Shown piece after piece: positions 62,998 to 64,000 of a stretch of 64,000 nt of DNA (the stretch's first letter is position 1; the number at the start of each line of letters is the position of its first letter). The DNA lies in NCBI RefSeq assembly GCF_001468065.1, contig NZ_LNYZ01000025.1:37448-101447 (forward strand), given 5' to 3'. A program made the translations under genes and the position numbers. The DNA comes from Legionella steigerwaltii (lineage in GTDB: Bacteria > Pseudomonadota > Gammaproteobacteria > Legionellales > Legionellaceae). Below the pieces are notes generated by a model that saw only the letters and a list, made by a program, of their open reading frames with translations, had not been told where the DNA came from and did no database searches.

Positions 62998-63253
62998 TTG
63001 ATAACCGCGATTGCAAAATAAATGATATTGCAGTTTATTCTGGCTGATTTGTGAATTTAACCTAGGGTATCTATCCTGTTTGATACATTTGGTTTTTGGC
63101 GCAACATAAGGTATTCCAGCAATATACATCGATGGAGCTATTGGGGTTGTTCGTTGATTAGCTATTTAAATTCTCATCAATGATGTGATGCTTTGAATCA
63201 TCACATCGAAACAATACAAGAACTGGATGTATTTATCATAGAGTTTTGCTCTT

Positions 63254-63973
63254 TTATTCTTTTCGCACAGTTGCAAGCCTAAGAGATTGCAGCTTTCTGA
63301 TATAAAACCATCCCAGATCGAACTCATCATTTCTAAAAGAAAACCGAGCACTTGCAGGATTAGCATGGTGATTATTGTGCAACTCTTCGCCACAGGCAAA
63401 AATAGCTAATCGAGTAATATTTCTGGATGTGTTATCAACCTCAAAATTAGTATAACCTTTGCTGTGAGCAATACCATTAACATAAAATGTTGCAATAAAT
63501 GTCTCCATAATCATTTGTAAACTCCATATAGGTACGGCCCAAACTCCTATGGCTAAAAACTCCAATAAAAAGAAAACAAAAGGTCCTTTGTCTGAATGTT
63601 TTTCGTATAAATGTTTCTCTAAGAAATCATTATCGCGAATGTCACTGAAATTACGCACCATTTCGTTTTCCATTGATAAATGAGTTATTTCAATGCCATA
63701 AAAAAACATATTGCTAAGTCCGAAAATAACAGGAGAGTGTGGATCTTTTTTAGTATCAGTGTACTTATGATGAAGATGATGAATCGCTACCCATCTTCTT
63801 CTTGATATACCCGTCGTCAACCACATCCACAATCTAAAAAAATGGGTCACGTAGGGATGAAATTTTACTGCTCTATGCGATTCTCCTCGATGCAAATAAA
63901 TCGTCATAATGATCTCAGTTATTACCCTGGCGTCTAAAAGTTGATTATTCCCATGCAGCATATTTAGTCTCAT
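63254..63973 (-). CDS. Membrane fatty-acid desaturase (second), near the window edge
   Basis: This 239-aa di-iron desaturase has HRGESHR (first box), HHLHHKYTD (second box) and HNNHHANPASARFSFRNDEFDLGW (third box, with the C-terminal signature). It is about 80 residues shorter than the first desaturase, and the part before the first box is short (about 25 residues), so the usual first membrane helix is partly missing. The ATG at 63973 follows AAGAAAA. It is convergent with the first desaturase. The short N-terminus may be natural, or the true start may lie outside the window or behind a frameshift. Confidence 0.82.
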   Translation of the reverse strand: MRLNMLHGNNQLLDARVITEIIMTIYLHRGESHRAVKFHPYVTHFFRLWMWLTTGISRRRWVAIHHLHHKYTDTKKDPHSPVIFGLSNMFFYGIEITHLSMENEMVRNFSDIRDNDFLEKHLYEKHSDKGPFVFFLLEFLAIGVWAVPIWSLQMIMETFIATFYVNGIAHSKGYTNFEVDNTSRNITRLAIFACGEELHNNHHANPASARFSFRNDEFDLGWFYIRKLQSLRLATVRKE

Positions 63974-64000
63974 TTTTCTTAAAAAAATTCATAATTTTAA

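Noticed and set aside
1..64000. Mobile island, prophage, CRISPR or tRNA genes
   Set aside because: No integrase, transposase, phage structural gene, regularly spaced short repeats or tRNA-like cloverleaf was seen on either strand.

Overview
The window is AT-rich and densely coded on both strands. It is best explained as a chromosomal segment of a Legionella species. The supports are the housekeeping genes (dapF with an lptM-type lipoprotein, ratA-rnfH, bamE/fur, uvrA), an operon resembling the very-long-chain fatty-acid/lipid A loci, several large helical proteins of the kind secreted by Dot/Icm, and class III adenylate cyclases. I saw no tRNA, rRNA, CRISPR array, integrase or transposase.

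Layout. 1-4313: an overlapping operon for a two-hot-dog dehydratase, a complete ketosynthase, a ketosynthase that has lost its cysteine, and an LpxL-type acyltransferase. 4303-11100: two large unknown proteins (762 and 982 aa, effector-like) around lptM-dapF. 11314-13647: esterase, ratA, rnfH, bamE and fur. 13716-16052: a membrane adenylate cyclase and an MBL hydrolase. 16294-26760: an RND-MFP-OMF operon facing an OMF-EmrA-EmrB operon. 26933-30374: an entericidin-like lipoprotein, then three accessory genes: a possible CheD/CNF1-fold protein, a 2H-phosphoesterase-like protein and a 602-aa unknown. 30486-34538: a tightly coupled four-gene operon (KAS III, epimerase-type dehydrogenase, AiiA-like MBL hydrolase, PaaK-type adenylate-forming enzyme). 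34900-40721: an OMF-MFP-RND operon. 40770-46403: an 1877-aa protein with internal repeats. 46549-53766: thioesterase-like protein, uvrA, a membrane protein, lemA with an M48 protease, and a putative outer-membrane barrel. 54011-57083: a CHASE2 adenylate cyclase with a FecR-domain protein. 57256-60340: an ABC-2 exporter and a 2OG oxygenase/metallopeptidase pair. 60484-63973: two small unknowns and two convergent fatty-acid desaturases.

Themes. Envelope lipid chemistry recurs: lipid A acyl chains, the KAS III operon, two desaturases and bamE/lptM. Export recurs too, with three complete tripartite pumps in about 25 kb. Signalling is by cAMP through two cyclases with different sensors. Two families of intergenic inverted repeats are scattered through the window. 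One is a hairpin family whose tip carries CACATACT..ATGTATGC. The other is a REP-like family based on GTAGCCTGGGTG...CCCGGG.

The best candidates for something undescribed are the KAS III/epimerase/MBL/PaaK operon, which looks like an OleABCD-type pathway with two components replaced, and the three-gene accessory block at 27132-30374. All assignments come from reading motifs; no database was searched.
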